Origin: Eutreptiella sp. 'Long Island Sound 2002'
Lineage: Eukaryota > Euglenozoa > Euglenophyceae > Eutreptiales > Eutreptiaceae
DNA: 64,000 bases
Assembly (NCBI GenBank): GCA_964036045.1
Contig: OZ038385.1
Coordinates: forward strand, 55,207,419 to 55,271,418
Direction of reading: 5' to 3'
Below, in pieces: positions 1-11,000 of the stretch. A program made the translations under genes and the position numbers. Below the pieces are notes generated by a model. That model saw only the letters and a program-made list of their open reading frames with translations, searched no databases and was not told the origin of the DNA. Each line of letters begins with the position of its first letter. The stretch's first letter is position 1.

Positions 1-2118
1 ACACGTGATGCACCACGTAGAGGGTAAAGGAGGAGGTACGGAGATGGGATGAGGGTGTGAGTAGACACACTTAAATAGACAAACCTCATAACCATGTAAT
101 AATAACCTGACCTCACTGCTAACCCCTCACCTAGGAGCCATACTACGTATATATATCATATATACACATAATAGAGCGATGCACACCGACAAACACAAGA
201 CACACTTGTGCGCGCACACCCATTGGCAGGGCCCGGGGGCACACACTCGCCCGGAGGGCATCACAGAGTGTGGGTCTCGCGGTGGCGGCCTTGGGGCACG
301 TGATGGTGGCACTCCACACATACGGCACGTGCAAGAGCTTCCACAAACTACTCACGTACACACAACAAACAGTAAGCATATCCACAATAGAACACATGTA
401 TAGATACGCCACCTTGTTGCTTGGTGTTCGTGTGTGTCTTGGGGGCGTGCGTATAAACACTTAGGTTAGCTTGCGTGTTACCTTTGTCGGTGGGTGTGCC
501 ACCGGCGGGCCGTAGCGTAGGGGGTCACCTCCAGGTTGCAAATTGGGGAGGTGGCCCGTACGGTCCCGCTGGTGTATCAGCCCACCCTGCTCCCCGGGGG
601 CACGATGACACGCCCCGAAGGAGTTTTACTCCCCCAACCCCTCTACACCGTGTATGACGGATTCATGTTTACACCTCCGTGTGTAAACTTGGGCCGGTGT
701 ACACGGCTACAAAACCCCAAAGGTAGGTGTCAACCTAGGTCTTGCTTGTTCGGGGGGCGGGTGATAACCAACGTAATAGGCAACCATATAATCCCGTAAC
801 TAAATTAATGGCATGCGCACACACACGCTACCATTGGCCACGGGCACACCCGGTTTTGGTGTGTCTCGGACAGAGAGACTCGTGTGTGTTGTGGAAATCC
901 AAGTCCACGCACGGGTCTCTATAAAGAAAAATGCCACGCCCATATCCCAACCCGTTTGGTTGGGTGTTGGGATAGAGGGCCCCTCGGGTGTTGTGGAAAT
1001 CCAAGTCCACTCGTGGGGAACTCTAGAGAAAACATTAATATACATATTCTCTCATAAACATATGCATGTGCACACTCGCCCTTTTCATCATATTGTTTGT
1101 TCCCTCTCGTTGCAGGCAGGAATTCCCCCGCGAAATTCATCAAGGACATGAAGAGCACACCCAGCCAGCATGCGGCCCCATGCAATGGCAATGGAGGGTA
1201 CCCACTCCCAACCCGGGCACGCATAGCGACCGGGGACGAATACCCAGGCGGCGGAGACGGCCCAAATCCGCAACGCCACTCTCTGCCTTTGAAGACCCCA
1301 CCCACTCATAGAGTGACGGGGCAAAGGCACCCATTGCAATTCATATTAGAATACTTGTATTGTAGAGGACGACCCCTCCCTCTAGGCTTAAGTCCTCGCC
1401 GTATGTAGTGGCAATTTCGCACGCCACGAAATTTTTTCCACGTAATGTGAGCCACACGAGTACTTCGTACCCTGTATACCTACCCTCGTGTGGACAAGGG
1501 CAAATCGGTGGAAAACCATCACGCCCAACACAAAAAGGGAAAATGGGTTGTACCCGCCACCCCAACGAAGTTTTCAAGCCTTCGCCATTTTGAGCAAATG
1601 ATTTAGCTCGTTGGCTTGGGTCACGGGTCAGGGACGGTCGTGGGGTCGTGGTTTCGGTACGGGGCGGCACTCCGAAACCTTGCAAACACCACCATGCGCA
1701 CAACCCGGCAGAGTCTTCGGGAAGTGCTTGCCACGTTGTTAGCACCCTTGACAGGGGGCGTCATCGTGGGCAGGATTGACGGCAGTAGTCCTGGTGGTGG
1801 TAGGAGTGCTCCAGTAAGACCCAAGGATAGGGGTTTGAATGGCATTAAGACCCCCGAAAGAACACGTCCCACTTCCGCCCCAGGCTATATGCCACGCCAC
1901 CCCACCCCAAGGACTCTCAAGCCTTTAGCGGTGAGAGAGGTAGACGGTGGGGTAAACCTGCGGTACCCAGCGCCCTGCTCCGTTGGGGATTTTTGTAACC
2001 GAGGAGCGCGCCGTGCATGCACATCTTCTTTCCTGTCTCCCACCGCTTCTCGCTCTCTCCTCCCTTCCCCAAACAATAATATATCCATATTGGTTAGGGT
2101 TTTCTTTTCGTGGCACGC
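1..2118. other. 3' noncoding region of element A, no gene seen
   Basis: No convincing coding region lies here; the open frames are short and lack recognisable motifs. It follows the pol stop codon of minus-strand element A, so it is most simply the 3' noncoding part of that element, whose 3' LTR would lie left of the window. No copy of the A LTR (11115-11460) was found here. A 23-bp direct repeat is visible at 886-908 and 988-1010, with similar flanks. The first 470 bases are rich in CA/TG alternation and AT steps. Assignment to element A is inference. Confidence 0.45.
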
Positions 2119-5109
2119 TCATGAGAGCGGTCCACCAAGGTGGGCAAGGATGTCAACGGTTTGGGTGAGATTCTGTTTCTGCAAGTAATCTCTCCAAACT
2201 TTGTTGTAGGATGGTAAGAAGGTTTCAACGGGTTCCTCGGTATCCCAATTTTTGGTATAACCCTCCCACCGCACCTTGAAGAGAAGTCTCTTGCGGTAAG
2301 TACGGTGACTTAATATTTTCTTGACATTATAGGTGTCCTCCTCAAACTGGGAGGGCACCCTAGCAACCTCCTCCGTGTAATTTAGAGGCACGGGGGAGCG
2401 AGGGGAGTTGACCGTTTTCATTAAACAATCAACGTGGACGTCAACTAACCTCCGTTGGTCCACTTGAATAACATAGAGGTCGTGCGCCTTCTTGGCCACA
2501 ACCTCATAGGGCCCATCCCAATAGGGACAAGTGTTATCGCCAAGATTTTTGCGTTGGCGACGGACCCATACGCGGTCCCCTTTTGAGAAATTGGGGGACA
2601 TCCTCCTACTCTTATTATACTTACGAGCCATTGTCTCTTGCACTTGAATCATAGCCCTCCGTGCAAGAGCAATAAGCTCCTCACGCCGTTGGAAGTAGTG
2701 AGCGGCGTCTTGGGCCACCCCCTTAGGCTCAGCAAGAGGAGGCCCCTTAGTACGGTTGTGTTTACCAAACACAATCTCGTTAGGTGTATAACCTGAAGGA
2801 CCTGTAGTCTCATGCCACGCTCGTACAACGGCGGGCAAAACCTCTACCCAATTAGTTTTCTTCTTCTTCAAGGTAATGGCTTTAGCAACGGCACGCCTTA
2901 GCTGCTTGCCAGTATTTTCGGCCTTGCCATTACCTTGGTGCCTACCCGCGAGACACATAGTCGAGCGGGCACCAATCTTAGAACAAAGGGTTTGGAAATA
3001 TTGGCTCACAAATTGTGGCCCACGGTCTGAGCATATTTCACGAGGGGCTCCGAACCTATCCACCCAGCGCTCCATTACCAAATGGGCCGCTCTTCTCCCC
3101 GTTAGCCCTTCATCCTTGTCTCCATGACGGGGTTTAGGAATAGGGATCGCGATGAGGTAGCCGGAAAGCCGGCATACACATAGGAGCATTCGGTCATACA
3201 CCTCTCCATCGTGGGAGGTGGAAGGGTAGTGAAACACATCAAGCGCTATGGAGTCCATGGGCTCCATAGGTATAGGCATAGGGGTCATGTACCCTTGCTT
3301 GCGCTTGGTGTCATGCGTGTGAATGGCACATGAGGGACACGTTTGACATTGCAGTTCCACTGCTTTGTACAACCCCTCACCTTCCACGCCATGGTTAATT
3401 TCCTTCCAGTGTTTTTCCACACTGGAGGTAGTTAAGTGAAATGCATCATGGTATTCGGCTACCAAACGATGCACTAGCGGCGTAGGAACACACCACCGTC
3501 CATTACGGACGAGCTTGTTATCCACCAACCTCACTCCATCTTGGAAGCTCCCATTCAAGGCATCTTGCCACATTTGTTTGTAGCGTTGACAATTTGGGTA
3601 GTGTTTAGCCCAATTTATCTCAAAAACATTGGGAGCATCCTCCCCATGTATAGGAGTTGCTTTCTTGTGGGACTTCCAAGATTTTTTTATCTTGACAATT
3701 CGCTCCAGTCTCCGAAGCTTTCTCTTTTGCTTCGTCCCCCCCCCCACTGGAGGCGAAGCCAGAGGGGGTGGATCACACGCGGGTGCCCCTTGAGCCCGAG
3801 GCGCCGCTTTAGACCTAGTAACAACGGGCGCCACAACCGCCCTAAATACAAGGGGGCGGGCGAGAAGTTCCTCCTTCTCGGCCGCCATCATGTCCCGCAC
3901 ATCCCCGGCCGCTTGGGCCGTCCCATGTATGGACACATCACCCAACGCCGGGTTAGCAGGGTAAGCCCAACGGGACAAGAAATCACCCACGGGGTTCACT
4001 GGCCCCGGAGTGTAAACCACATGGAGGTCGAATTTAGAGAACAATTCATGCCAACGTGCTTGGCGTGGAGAGGGACCCCCCACGGTTTTGAGGTCCTCCG
4101 TAGCCCAATTTTCAAGGCTACGGTGGTCCGTACGGACCTCCACGCGCTTGTTCCCCACCCAACCATGCCATTTTAAAAGCGCCGCCACTATGGCGTAGCA
4201 CTCTTTCTCCCGAGGGCTCCAATTCACTTGGCTGCCTGACAATTTGCGGGAGAAAAAGGCAAGGGGGCGTAGGGCACCATCGGGACCTTCCTGCTGTAGG
4301 GCCGCCCCCACCGCCCAATTACTAGCGTCCGGGGTGAGGACAAAGTCCTTATCCCAATCGGCTAGTTGGAGGGGAACAATATCCGTAATAGCACGCTTGA
4401 GCTTCAAAAAGGCCTCGTTAGCCGAAGCATTCCACGTTAGGCCTATCTTTTTGCCATTCTTATGCTTAGGCAAATCCTTCAACATATTAATCAAAGGGGT
4501 AGCTATGGAGGCGTAGTGTTGGACATAGCCCGAATAATAGTTGGCGAGCCCCAAGAACCCCCGGAGCTCCCGAACATTATCCGGTTTGTCCCAACGCTCA
4601 AGCGCCAACATTTTCCCTGGCGCCGGCCGACGTGTGCCATTTTCCAACACATGGCCACAAAACTCAACCGAACGAACAAAGAAATCGGTTTTGCTAACCG
4701 GGGCAACCAACTCCTCTTTTCGTAGCCTATCCAACACGGCACGCACGTCGCGGTCGTGGTTAGCCAATAGCTCCTCCTCCGTCGCACCGGAGGAACCAAT
4801 AATAATATCATCAATATATACGTCCGCACAATCCAAACCCTGCAAAACATGGTCCATGACCCGTTGAAAAATAGCGGGCCCATTCTTGATACCCATAGGC
4901 ATAACACGCCATTGGTATCGCTTACCCGCCAAATTCATGGCGGTCTTAGCCCGGGATTCAGGGTGAAGGGGAATTTGATGAAACCCTTTACTCAAGTCCA
5001 CAATAGTGAAAATCTTGTGTTTGGATTGATTTTCCAACATGTTTTCAATGAGGGGGAGGGGGTGTGCGTCGGGCAAGGTAGCCTCATTAAGTTGGCGGTA
5101 GTCCACCAC
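2119..5109 (-). CDS. Element A Pol, C-terminal part: RT, RNase H, integrase, chromodomain
   Basis: Copies RNA to DNA, degrades the RNA strand and integrates the copy. The frame opens within RT at VVDYRQLNEAT; the RT catalytic box is YIDD at residues 98-101. RNase H is marked by DASNWAVGA and TDHRSLE, followed by LSRWAYPA. Integrase has an H-C zinc region ending CQTCPSC, then DVFHY, CSDRGPQF and the Glu in GNGKAENT (D,D,E). A chromodomain follows (YNVKKILSHR, FKVRWEGY) at about residues 925-975. The RT frame is open upstream only to a TAG just before LKKEKGKW, and the conserved region before VVDYR is missing, so it joins the upstream frame by a frame-changing deletion. The start given is not a real initiation codon. 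Confidence 0.9.
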   Translation of the reverse strand: MVDYRQLNEATLPDAHPLPLIENMLENQSKHKIFTIVDLSKGFHQIPLHPESRAKTAMNLAGKRYQWRVMPMGIKNGPAIFQRVMDHVLQGLDCADVYIDDIIIGSSGATEEELLANHDRDVRAVLDRLRKEELVAPVSKTDFFVRSVEFCGHVLENGTRRPAPGKMLALERWDKPDNVRELRGFLGLANYYSGYVQHYASIATPLINMLKDLPKHKNGKKIGLTWNASANEAFLKLKRAITDIVPLQLADWDKDFVLTPDASNWAVGAALQQEGPDGALRPLAFFSRKLSGSQVNWSPREKECYAIVAALLKWHGWVGNKRVEVRTDHRSLENWATEDLKTVGGPSPRQARWHELFSKFDLHVVYTPGPVNPVGDFLSRWAYPANPALGDVSIHGTAQAAGDVRDMMAAEKEELLARPLVFRAVVAPVVTRSKAAPRAQGAPACDPPPLASPPVGGGTKQKRKLRRLERIVKIKKSWKSHKKATPIHGEDAPNVFEINWAKHYPNCQRYKQMWQDALNGSFQDGVRLVDNKLVRNGRWCVPTPLVHRLVAEYHDAFHLTTSSVEKHWKEINHGVEGEGLYKAVELQCQTCPSCAIHTHDTKRKQGYMTPMPIPMEPMDSIALDVFHYPSTSHDGEVYDRMLLCVCRLSGYLIAIPIPKPRHGDKDEGLTGRRAAHLVMERWVDRFGAPREICSDRGPQFVSQYFQTLCSKIGARSTMCLAGRHQGNGKAENTGKQLRRAVAKAITLKKKKTNWVEVLPAVVRAWHETTGPSGYTPNEIVFGKHNRTKGPPLAEPKGVAQDAAHYFQRREELIALARRAMIQVQETMARKYNKSRRMSPNFSKGDRVWVRRQRKNLGDNTCPYWDGPYEVVAKKAHDLYVIQVDQRRLVDVHVDCLMKTVNSPRSPVPLNYTEEVARVPSQFEEDTYNVKKILSHRTYRKRLLFKVRWEGYTKNWDTEEPVETFLPSYNKVWRDYLQKQNLTQTVDILAHLGGPLS

Positions 5110-5160
5110 GAGGCGCCATTTTCCCTTCTCTTTCTTGAGCCAGAAAATCCTCCACTATTT
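5087..5160 (-). other. Frame-changing deletion at the N-terminus of element A RT
   Basis: Reading toward RT, one frame gives EIVEDFLAQEREGK and then runs out; the other gives FWLKKEKGKWRLVVDY and is closed upstream by TAG. In the equivalent place element D has DFIERGWLEP, about 20 more residues, then GEWRLVVDY. Both halves of the conserved region are therefore present but the middle is absent and the frame is changed. This is a lesion, not a typical programmed frameshift. Confidence 0.7.
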
Positions 5161-7036
5161 CTTGCTCCGCCGCGGCACGCTCCCCCACCAACCGTATAGG
5201 TTTTACGGACTTGGGTTTGGCGTTCGGGTATAGGTCAAGTTTAGCAAACCCCAACCGCTCCGTACCACAAACCTTAGGGTGTTCCTGGTCCGGACGGAGA
5301 AGAACCTCCCCACTAAAAACATCCCGCTCATAGTCCGCGAGGATGCGTTTCCTCATGAGCTCCACCTCCGGAGACACAATAGGCTCTTGGGTGGTGACAA
5401 CGCCACCCACACGAGAAGCCGCCAACAATCGTGTGGTGCCTTTACGTTTTCGGTAACGCTTAACGGTAGTGGCCCTCCCACCCAATAACTCTCGTTCAAT
5501 TTTCGCAATGCGTGAACGCACGCATTCTTGTGCCTCCAAATCTTCGGGGGTAGGATCAAGAGTAATGGGTGCGAGGAGTTTTTTATGGGTCGCCTGATAC
5601 GTGAGGGTGCGCACCGAAGCCAAATGGTTAGGCACCCTTTCATCCTCCGACTCTTCCTCCGAGGTCATGCCCGGCTCGCCATCCGTGTTGGGGTTAGAGA
5701 CAGCCGGTGCCAAAACGGAGGCCACATGACATTTAGTGGCCGCCAAATTTTCCTCCGCAATACCACCGTCCACGTATAGCGCCACCGTGGACCAACCCCG
5801 TTGTGGAAGGGGCGTGAGGTGGTCATTCTGATAGAGACAGGCTTTAGTCTCTGGCCCAGGAAGGTGGTACCCTTGCAAAGTAATTTCCATAAGGGGTTTC
5901 CACCACTCCCTATGTGTCCACTTCGGCCCTACGACGATGGCTCGTAGTTTTTCTCGCCGAATTTTCCGAACACAATCGGAAAACCGATGATAGGGAGGGC
6001 ACATCCAATATAATTTGGAGGGGTCCGCGGGAGTGGAAAAGAAATCTTCAAGCGGCGAAACCCAACGGGTAGCCTGAGCCATACCCGGGACCCTATTGAA
6101 GGCGTCCACGTCGGGGTTTTTGCCAAATTGTTTTTTGACACGTGCGGCCCAATATGGCGTGAGGCCATAGTCAGACTGGGTCCACATGGACCCATCACGC
6201 CGCGTAGGTAGAACATCACGGGCAAGGGTTTCGGGAGCAAATTCAACGAGCTCCAAAGCACAAGCCCGGTCCTGTACGGGGGCCACGGAGGAAGCGGTCA
6301 AGGCATAAGATATGTGTTTCTCGGCCTCAACACGGTTAGGCGGTTCGCCACCAGGGGGCGTAACCACAATGGCCGGGGCAGGGTGCGTAGGAGCGACCGC
6401 TCCAACGACGGGAACGGTTAGGCCCCACACGGACTGACGTGACACCTTACCATGAATGGGTTTCACCAAAAATGGTTTGCCGGTTCGTGGAGCCTCACGG
6501 AAGTCCTCAATCCAAAAACGGGGGTGCACTGGATGGTGAGAGTACAAACAATTGAAACGGGAAAAATGGCTCACACAATGTTCGTAACCCCATGGGTGCC
6601 CCAAAACCATATCCCAAGGTAAATTCGGGACAAGGTACGGGGACACGCCATACTGGGCAACACGAGGAAGTGAAACACTACCATCCACAACCCCCGTAAA
6701 TTGAATTTTGACGTCTATTTGCTCGTCCCCCCCCGGCAAAGGCGTCTCATTATCGGCTTGGAGTAGGCGCCTCCGTTGGGGGGATTCATATTTTTCGGAG
6801 AGTTGGTCTCCAAAAACATTGGGGTTGGCCAAAGCGACCGCTTGGCACCAAAAATCCACCAAAACACGGAGGGCCTTGCGTTCTCCATTGGGCAAAACAA
6901 CCTGAACGGAAAGTTCGGTTTGAATCTCACTAGTCACTATATGCCCCTTCATGACTCTCGATGGAACGAGAGCCACGGTAGTGTCACAGGGGTTCCCGAG
7001 GTTTTCTTCTTTCGAAGGGGGCGCCTCTGGGCACCT
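5087..7036 (-). CDS. Element A Pol, N-terminal part: protease, Dam-like domain, start of RT
   Basis: Continues in frame from gag after the TAG at 7037-7039. An aspartic-protease fold is suggested by VRVLVDF...NPNVF and WDMVLGHPWG, but the active-site triad reads D-F-W where D-S/T-G is expected, so it is probably inactive. About residues 270-400 (counted from 6976) form a Dam-like region: VDAFNRVPGMAQATRW, MCPPY, AIVVGPKW. Its C-terminal 100 residues match the segment that precedes RT in related elements and end at EQEIVEDFLAQ. Here the frame leaves RT: the next conserved residues (GKWRLVVDY) are one frame away, after loss of roughly 15-20 codons. No start codon of its own is expected. Confidence 0.8.
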   Translation of the reverse strand, partial: RCPEAPPSKEENLGNPCDTTVALVPSRVMKGHIVTSEIQTELSVQVVLPNGERKALRVLVDFWCQAVALANPNVFGDQLSEKYESPQRRRLLQADNETPLPGGDEQIDVKIQFTGVVDGSVSLPRVAQYGVSPYLVPNLPWDMVLGHPWGYEHCVSHFSRFNCLYSHHPVHPRFWIEDFREAPRTGKPFLVKPIHGKVSRQSVWGLTVPVVGAVAPTHPAPAIVVTPPGGEPPNRVEAEKHISYALTASSVAPVQDRACALELVEFAPETLARDVLPTRRDGSMWTQSDYGLTPYWAARVKKQFGKNPDVDAFNRVPGMAQATRWVSPLEDFFSTPADPSKLYWMCPPYHRFSDCVRKIRREKLRAIVVGPKWTHREWWKPLMEITLQGYHLPGPETKACLYQNDHLTPLPQRGWSTVALYVDGGIAEENLAATKCHVASVLAPAVSNPNTDGEPGMTSEEESEDERVPNHLASVRTLTYQATHKKLLAPITLDPTPEDLEAQECVRSRIAKIERELLGGRATTVKRYRKRKGTTRLLAASRVGGVVTTQEPIVSPEVELMRKRILADYERDVFSGEVLLRPDQEHPKVCGTERLGFAKLDLYPNAKPKSVKPIRLVGERAAAEQEIVEDFLAQEREGKMAPRGGLPPT

Positions 7037-7039
7037 CTA
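7037..7039 (-). promoter_or_regulatory. In-frame amber codon between gag and protease, element A
   Basis: TAG in the context TGG TAG AGG. Gag upstream and protease downstream are in the same frame, and the frame stays open on both sides. The same arrangement is seen in elements D (53523) and E (59794). Known retroviral and plant-virus readthrough sites use a single UAG in this position; function here is inferred. Confidence 0.55.
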
Positions 7040-8008
7040 CCAACGTCCGCGCCCGTTCGGCGCTCCCTTGCCTCCTTTATCGCCCTTGCCGCCGCCACCC
7101 TTATAACCACCACCACCCTTATCACCACCGCCACCCTTATCGCCACCCTTAGGCTTACCACCTTTAGACTTACCCGCAATGTTCCAATGAGTGTCATTGC
7201 ACGGAGAATTAGGCTTACACGTCCAAAGGGTGGTATTGGTGGCACCCCAATCAATCCAAGACATGTCCATCTCCGTTTGTTTACGTGTTTTCCAATGTTT
7301 GGAACACGGAACCCAAAAGGTAGGTGGCGGTTTAGCCCCGGGGTCGACGGGTTTCTTCGCCGGAGGTTTAGAGTGACCCACGGCGTTGACGGAGGTGTCA
7401 GCGGGTTCGGAGGTGTCAGGGTCCGCCGTAGCCTCCGCATTAACCGCATTCACCGCGGTTTTATTGTGAGAAGGGCGATGAGTGTACGTCACCGTCGTCT
7501 TGTCTCCTTTATTGAGGCGTTCGAGAGCTTCCCTCTCCGACACGCTTTTATGGGCAAGGGCGTAGATTTCCGCAGGCTTCAAACGAGGCCTACGTTGCTC
7601 CACTTTCATAGTGTAGCCGCGTGTGTGAGGTGTGTTGTTGAGTTTCAAGATCCACTCCTGGAGAGCCGGGTCTTTGCAGTCAACTATCACCCCCGGCCCC
7701 GAATAGGAAACAATCTCCGGAACCGTAGTGCAAGCTTGAGCGCTATATTTCCTGAGTTCTTTTTCGAACGGGGCGCGACCCGGCGAAGGGTCAAGGCCAC
7801 TAAAATCCACCACATAGCTGTCTGGGCTATTCTTAGCCTCTTGCTTGACGACCTTCTCCTTGATCCACGGGAGCTTGCTTAGGAGCTGCTCCCGGATCAC
7901 GTGGGGACGAGTCTCATTGCTCAGAGGCAACAAACGTTGCCAACGAGCATAGAAATCTTCAAGGTCGATGAGGGTCACTTGCCCTCTAACCACCCTGGGG
8001 GTGAGGGC
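7037..8008 (-). CDS. Element A Gag, C-terminal part (nucleocapsid-like)
   Basis: In-frame continuation of the large gag frame after a TGA at 8009-8011. It begins ALTPRVVRGQVTLIDLEDFYARW, which reads as the middle of a capsid domain, so the TGA most likely replaced a Trp codon (TGG) in an ERWW stretch. The C-terminal third is basic and low-complexity, with repeated KGG units (KGGDKGGGG) after a Cys/His-containing patch (PCSKHWKTRK ... CKPNSPCNDTH). That looks like a degenerate RNA-binding nucleocapsid region and is not a standard CCHC knuckle. It ends at the TAG before the protease. Confidence 0.75.
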   Translation of the reverse strand, partial: ALTPRVVRGQVTLIDLEDFYARWQRLLPLSNETRPHVIREQLLSKLPWIKEKVVKQEAKNSPDSYVVDFSGLDPSPGRAPFEKELRKYSAQACTTVPEIVSYSGPGVIVDCKDPALQEWILKLNNTPHTRGYTMKVEQRRPRLKPAEIYALAHKSVSEREALERLNKGDKTTVTYTHRPSHNKTAVNAVNAEATADPDTSEPADTSVNAVGHSKPPAKKPVDPGAKPPPTFWVPCSKHWKTRKQTEMDMSWIDWGATNTTLWTCKPNSPCNDTHWNIAGKSKGGKPKGGDKGGGGDKGGGGYKGGGGKGDKGGKGAPNGRGRW

Positions 8009-8011
8009 TCA
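8009..8011 (-). other. In-frame TGA within gag of element A
   Basis: Codons around it read ERW-stop-ALTP, and the same frame is open for 957 bases beyond. The position lies inside the capsid-like region, not at a domain border. A simple TGG to TGA mutation is the likeliest explanation, as for the in-frame TGA in integrase of element D at 49647. Confidence 0.7.
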
Positions 8012-11000
8012 CCACCTTTCATCAGCCCTTGAGGGGTCATACTCGTGGAAACGTTGTTCCAAAAAGTCCCACAACTCTTTGAGGGTGGGGGCCGTGCGTG
8101 TGTGGTGGGTGGCCTCGGCAACCCGGGCGTTGATGATCGCCTTTAGCCATGGGGGCAAGGTACTCAAAATCATTTTTGCCTCGTTGGCCTTTCGGTACAT
8201 GGGATCACACCCCCCCAACCATTGTTGAAGCTTCTCCACCCACTCGTCGTAGCACTCTAGCTGCCCATTAAATTGCGGTTTAGGCATATCACTATCCTCC
8301 ACCGCTTTGGTGTAACTATTTTGCACCATAGGCATTTGGTACGGGTGGTAAGCAGGGGGAGCCATGGTTGGGGGTGCACCTCCACTTGCATTTGGTGCAA
8401 CCCTCACTGGAGAGACGGTACACGTATCCGTAGGATGAGAGGGCGTGTACGAAGGTTTCCCAGGGGAAGTGAAAACATTTTTCGTGAGGGGATTAATGTT
8501 CCTAAACGAAGAGGTGTTCTCCTCTTCATTGGCCCACGGGGCCGTAGGCTCCGTGGGGTGTTCTTCGCCCTTAGGCGTCGCCCTCCACTCGGGAACAGCA
8601 CGTTCCTTCTGCTTTTCGGCGATTCCCCTCCACGATGTAGGTTCTTGGGGGTGGGGGTGTTCGTGGTGTTCTTCCCCCCCCCTCGGCCACCCCGAATCCG
8701 GACAAGCGTTCGGATGGTAGATGCAATCGTGGGATGGGTGGACGGAGAAAGGAAGGACACACCCACCACCGGATGAACCGGATGGCGCGCCCATGGGCGC
8801 CGTAGGCGCCGCCGGTGTAGGATCAGGAACGGGCGGAGGCGCCGATGGCGGGGGTGGGACCACCGTAACGGGTTCCGCAGGCGTGGAGTACCAGTGGTCC
8901 CACGCATCGATCCTAGATGCAACGGCGGCGTAACGTGTAGCGAGCGACTCCACTGCGCTAAAGCACTTAGCCGTGTTGCCGTTGGACATCTTAAGATGAT
9001 CCGACACACTAGCCTCCACCGCCTTAGAATCCCGTTGGTAGCCCTGAACCACCGCGTCAAACTTAGCCAACGTAGACAAGATTTGGGTCATCCGGTCCCC
9101 GTAGGACTGACTGATGCCCACAGTAGAGGCTACTGCCTGAGAAAGTTCCTGATGGGATCGCTGCAACTCCAGATTCTGATTTCGCAGGTCCCTCACCTGT
9201 GCCATCAGAGATTGGATGCACGTTTCGTAGTGCACCACACACCGGGGACAGCCACAGGTGTGCTGTAGGTCGTCCTCCCCCCGTGTAGGAGTGGGGCCCC
9301 CAGAATGTCGAAAAGATGGACCCCCCCCTCCACGAGGAGGAGATGAGCCACCACCGCCCCCCCCAGCAGCCCCCCCTGGCACGGAGGGACCAGAGGGCCC
9401 CCCCGCAGGGCGAGACGGGGGTGTGGGGCGCGCAGCAACAGGCGCTGGCGCCCCCCCACTAGAGGGATGTCCCCCCCCCGAACCCCGGCCACTAGATGGC
9501 CGAACCAGGTGCGGTTTTCCTTGCACGTGCTCGATGTAAGCCACCTGGCGGTGGCGGGGTGACGGCGGAGGGGGAACATGACCAACAGCATTCGGTTGCG
9601 GCGGTGGGGGTGGGGAATCGTCCACCACAATATACTGTGGTGACTCATGAACCACCATAGGTGATCGAGTTCTCGGATGGGAAGCAAAAACAGGCTCCGA
9701 TCCCGTTGCAACCCCTGGATCCCCCCCCCAATTGGGCAGTTGGGGGTCCTCCGTAGGAGATGTATTTGTGGGGGGAGAGACCAAATTTATTGGGAGGGTT
9801 GCTGAACCTCCCTCCACCTGATTCCCTCCCCCCCAGCACAGATTGTTGACCTTCGGCATTGCCGGAGAATCATCCACTAGGGATGGACGATCTTTCGTGC
9901 CACTCATAGGCATTGGAGATGTAGTACCGGCCCGGTCCTCCGTAGGCTCCGGAGATTCCGCGACAAGACACGGGCGGTTTTTGACGCCGCTCATAGGCAC
10001 CGGGGACTCTTCCACAGCAATGAACTGAGGGGCCGGAGAGTCCTCCACCGTGATGTAGTGGGGGGCCGGGGATTCTTCCACAAGCATGGGGCGATCCCTG
10101 TTCCCTGACATAGGTTCAGGAGGTGCAGGCGACGAGGCAACGGAAATAGGGGAATGATGGAGTTCATGACGTTCCAACACTCCAATCTCCTCCTCCTCAT
10201 CGTCGTTCCACTGCTCCACCGCCAGGGGGAACCACTGGTCACACTCATCCTCCTCGATTTGCGTGGGGGATTCCTCGATGATCGTAGGATTTAGCCTGGA
10301 TCCGCTCGGGGGATTGGGATACGCTCCCAAGGCAGGAGATTCCTCCACCAGGGAGGGAAACCGCCGCGATCCACTCATTGGAGTGGGCGACGATTCCACC
10401 ACAGTGGGGTTCTGCCTAGTCCCCGACAGGGCTTGCTGGATCAGGGCCACGGCCTCTCGAGCCGGACCCAGATGGCCATGGGGATCAGGCGTGAGCGCGA
10501 GTACTCGACGGTTTTCAGCGTCGAGTTGGTCAACAATGGGGCTGATGGGCCCTGCCGCAAACAGGTTTTTTCTGACCTGAGGCCCTGGCAACCCCCCTAG
10601 CGACGGAGGAGTGCCAGAGTCGACCACGATAGGCCCCATTGGCGAAGCCATCGTACCCCAGTCGGCAGCGCGTGAGGGCGCAGCGTTCGTACGCTCGATC
10701 ACCCCAGTAGATAGGTCGATTACTGCCCGATTCTCGGCGCTAGTAACGGTTCCCGAGCCCATAATAGGCGATTGTGGTCCTCTTATCGCTCCCTGAGGGT
10801 GGCCGTCTATTTCCCCCCCAACCATCCCAGGTACACCAGCTGGATTTCGAGGATGGGGGGCCCCGATGGGAACATTCGGGGATTTCGGAAACTTAGGATT
10901 TGTAGCCACTTGGGGCTCTGCCCGTTTTTGCGGCCCCTGCCCGGTCGATGGGGTCAGGGCCGAGGAGGTCCTGAGAGTGGGGACCTGGACACCCTCAGCT

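Noticed and set aside
6776-7882. 368-codon plus-strand frame
   Set aside because: Antisense to gag/protease of element A, Arg-rich as expected from the complement; no domain.
8009-8011. Stop codon reassignment in this genome
   Set aside because: TAG, TAA and TGA all occur in frame, at Trp, Arg and Glu/Gln-like positions, and all three also end frames; no single reassignment explains them.
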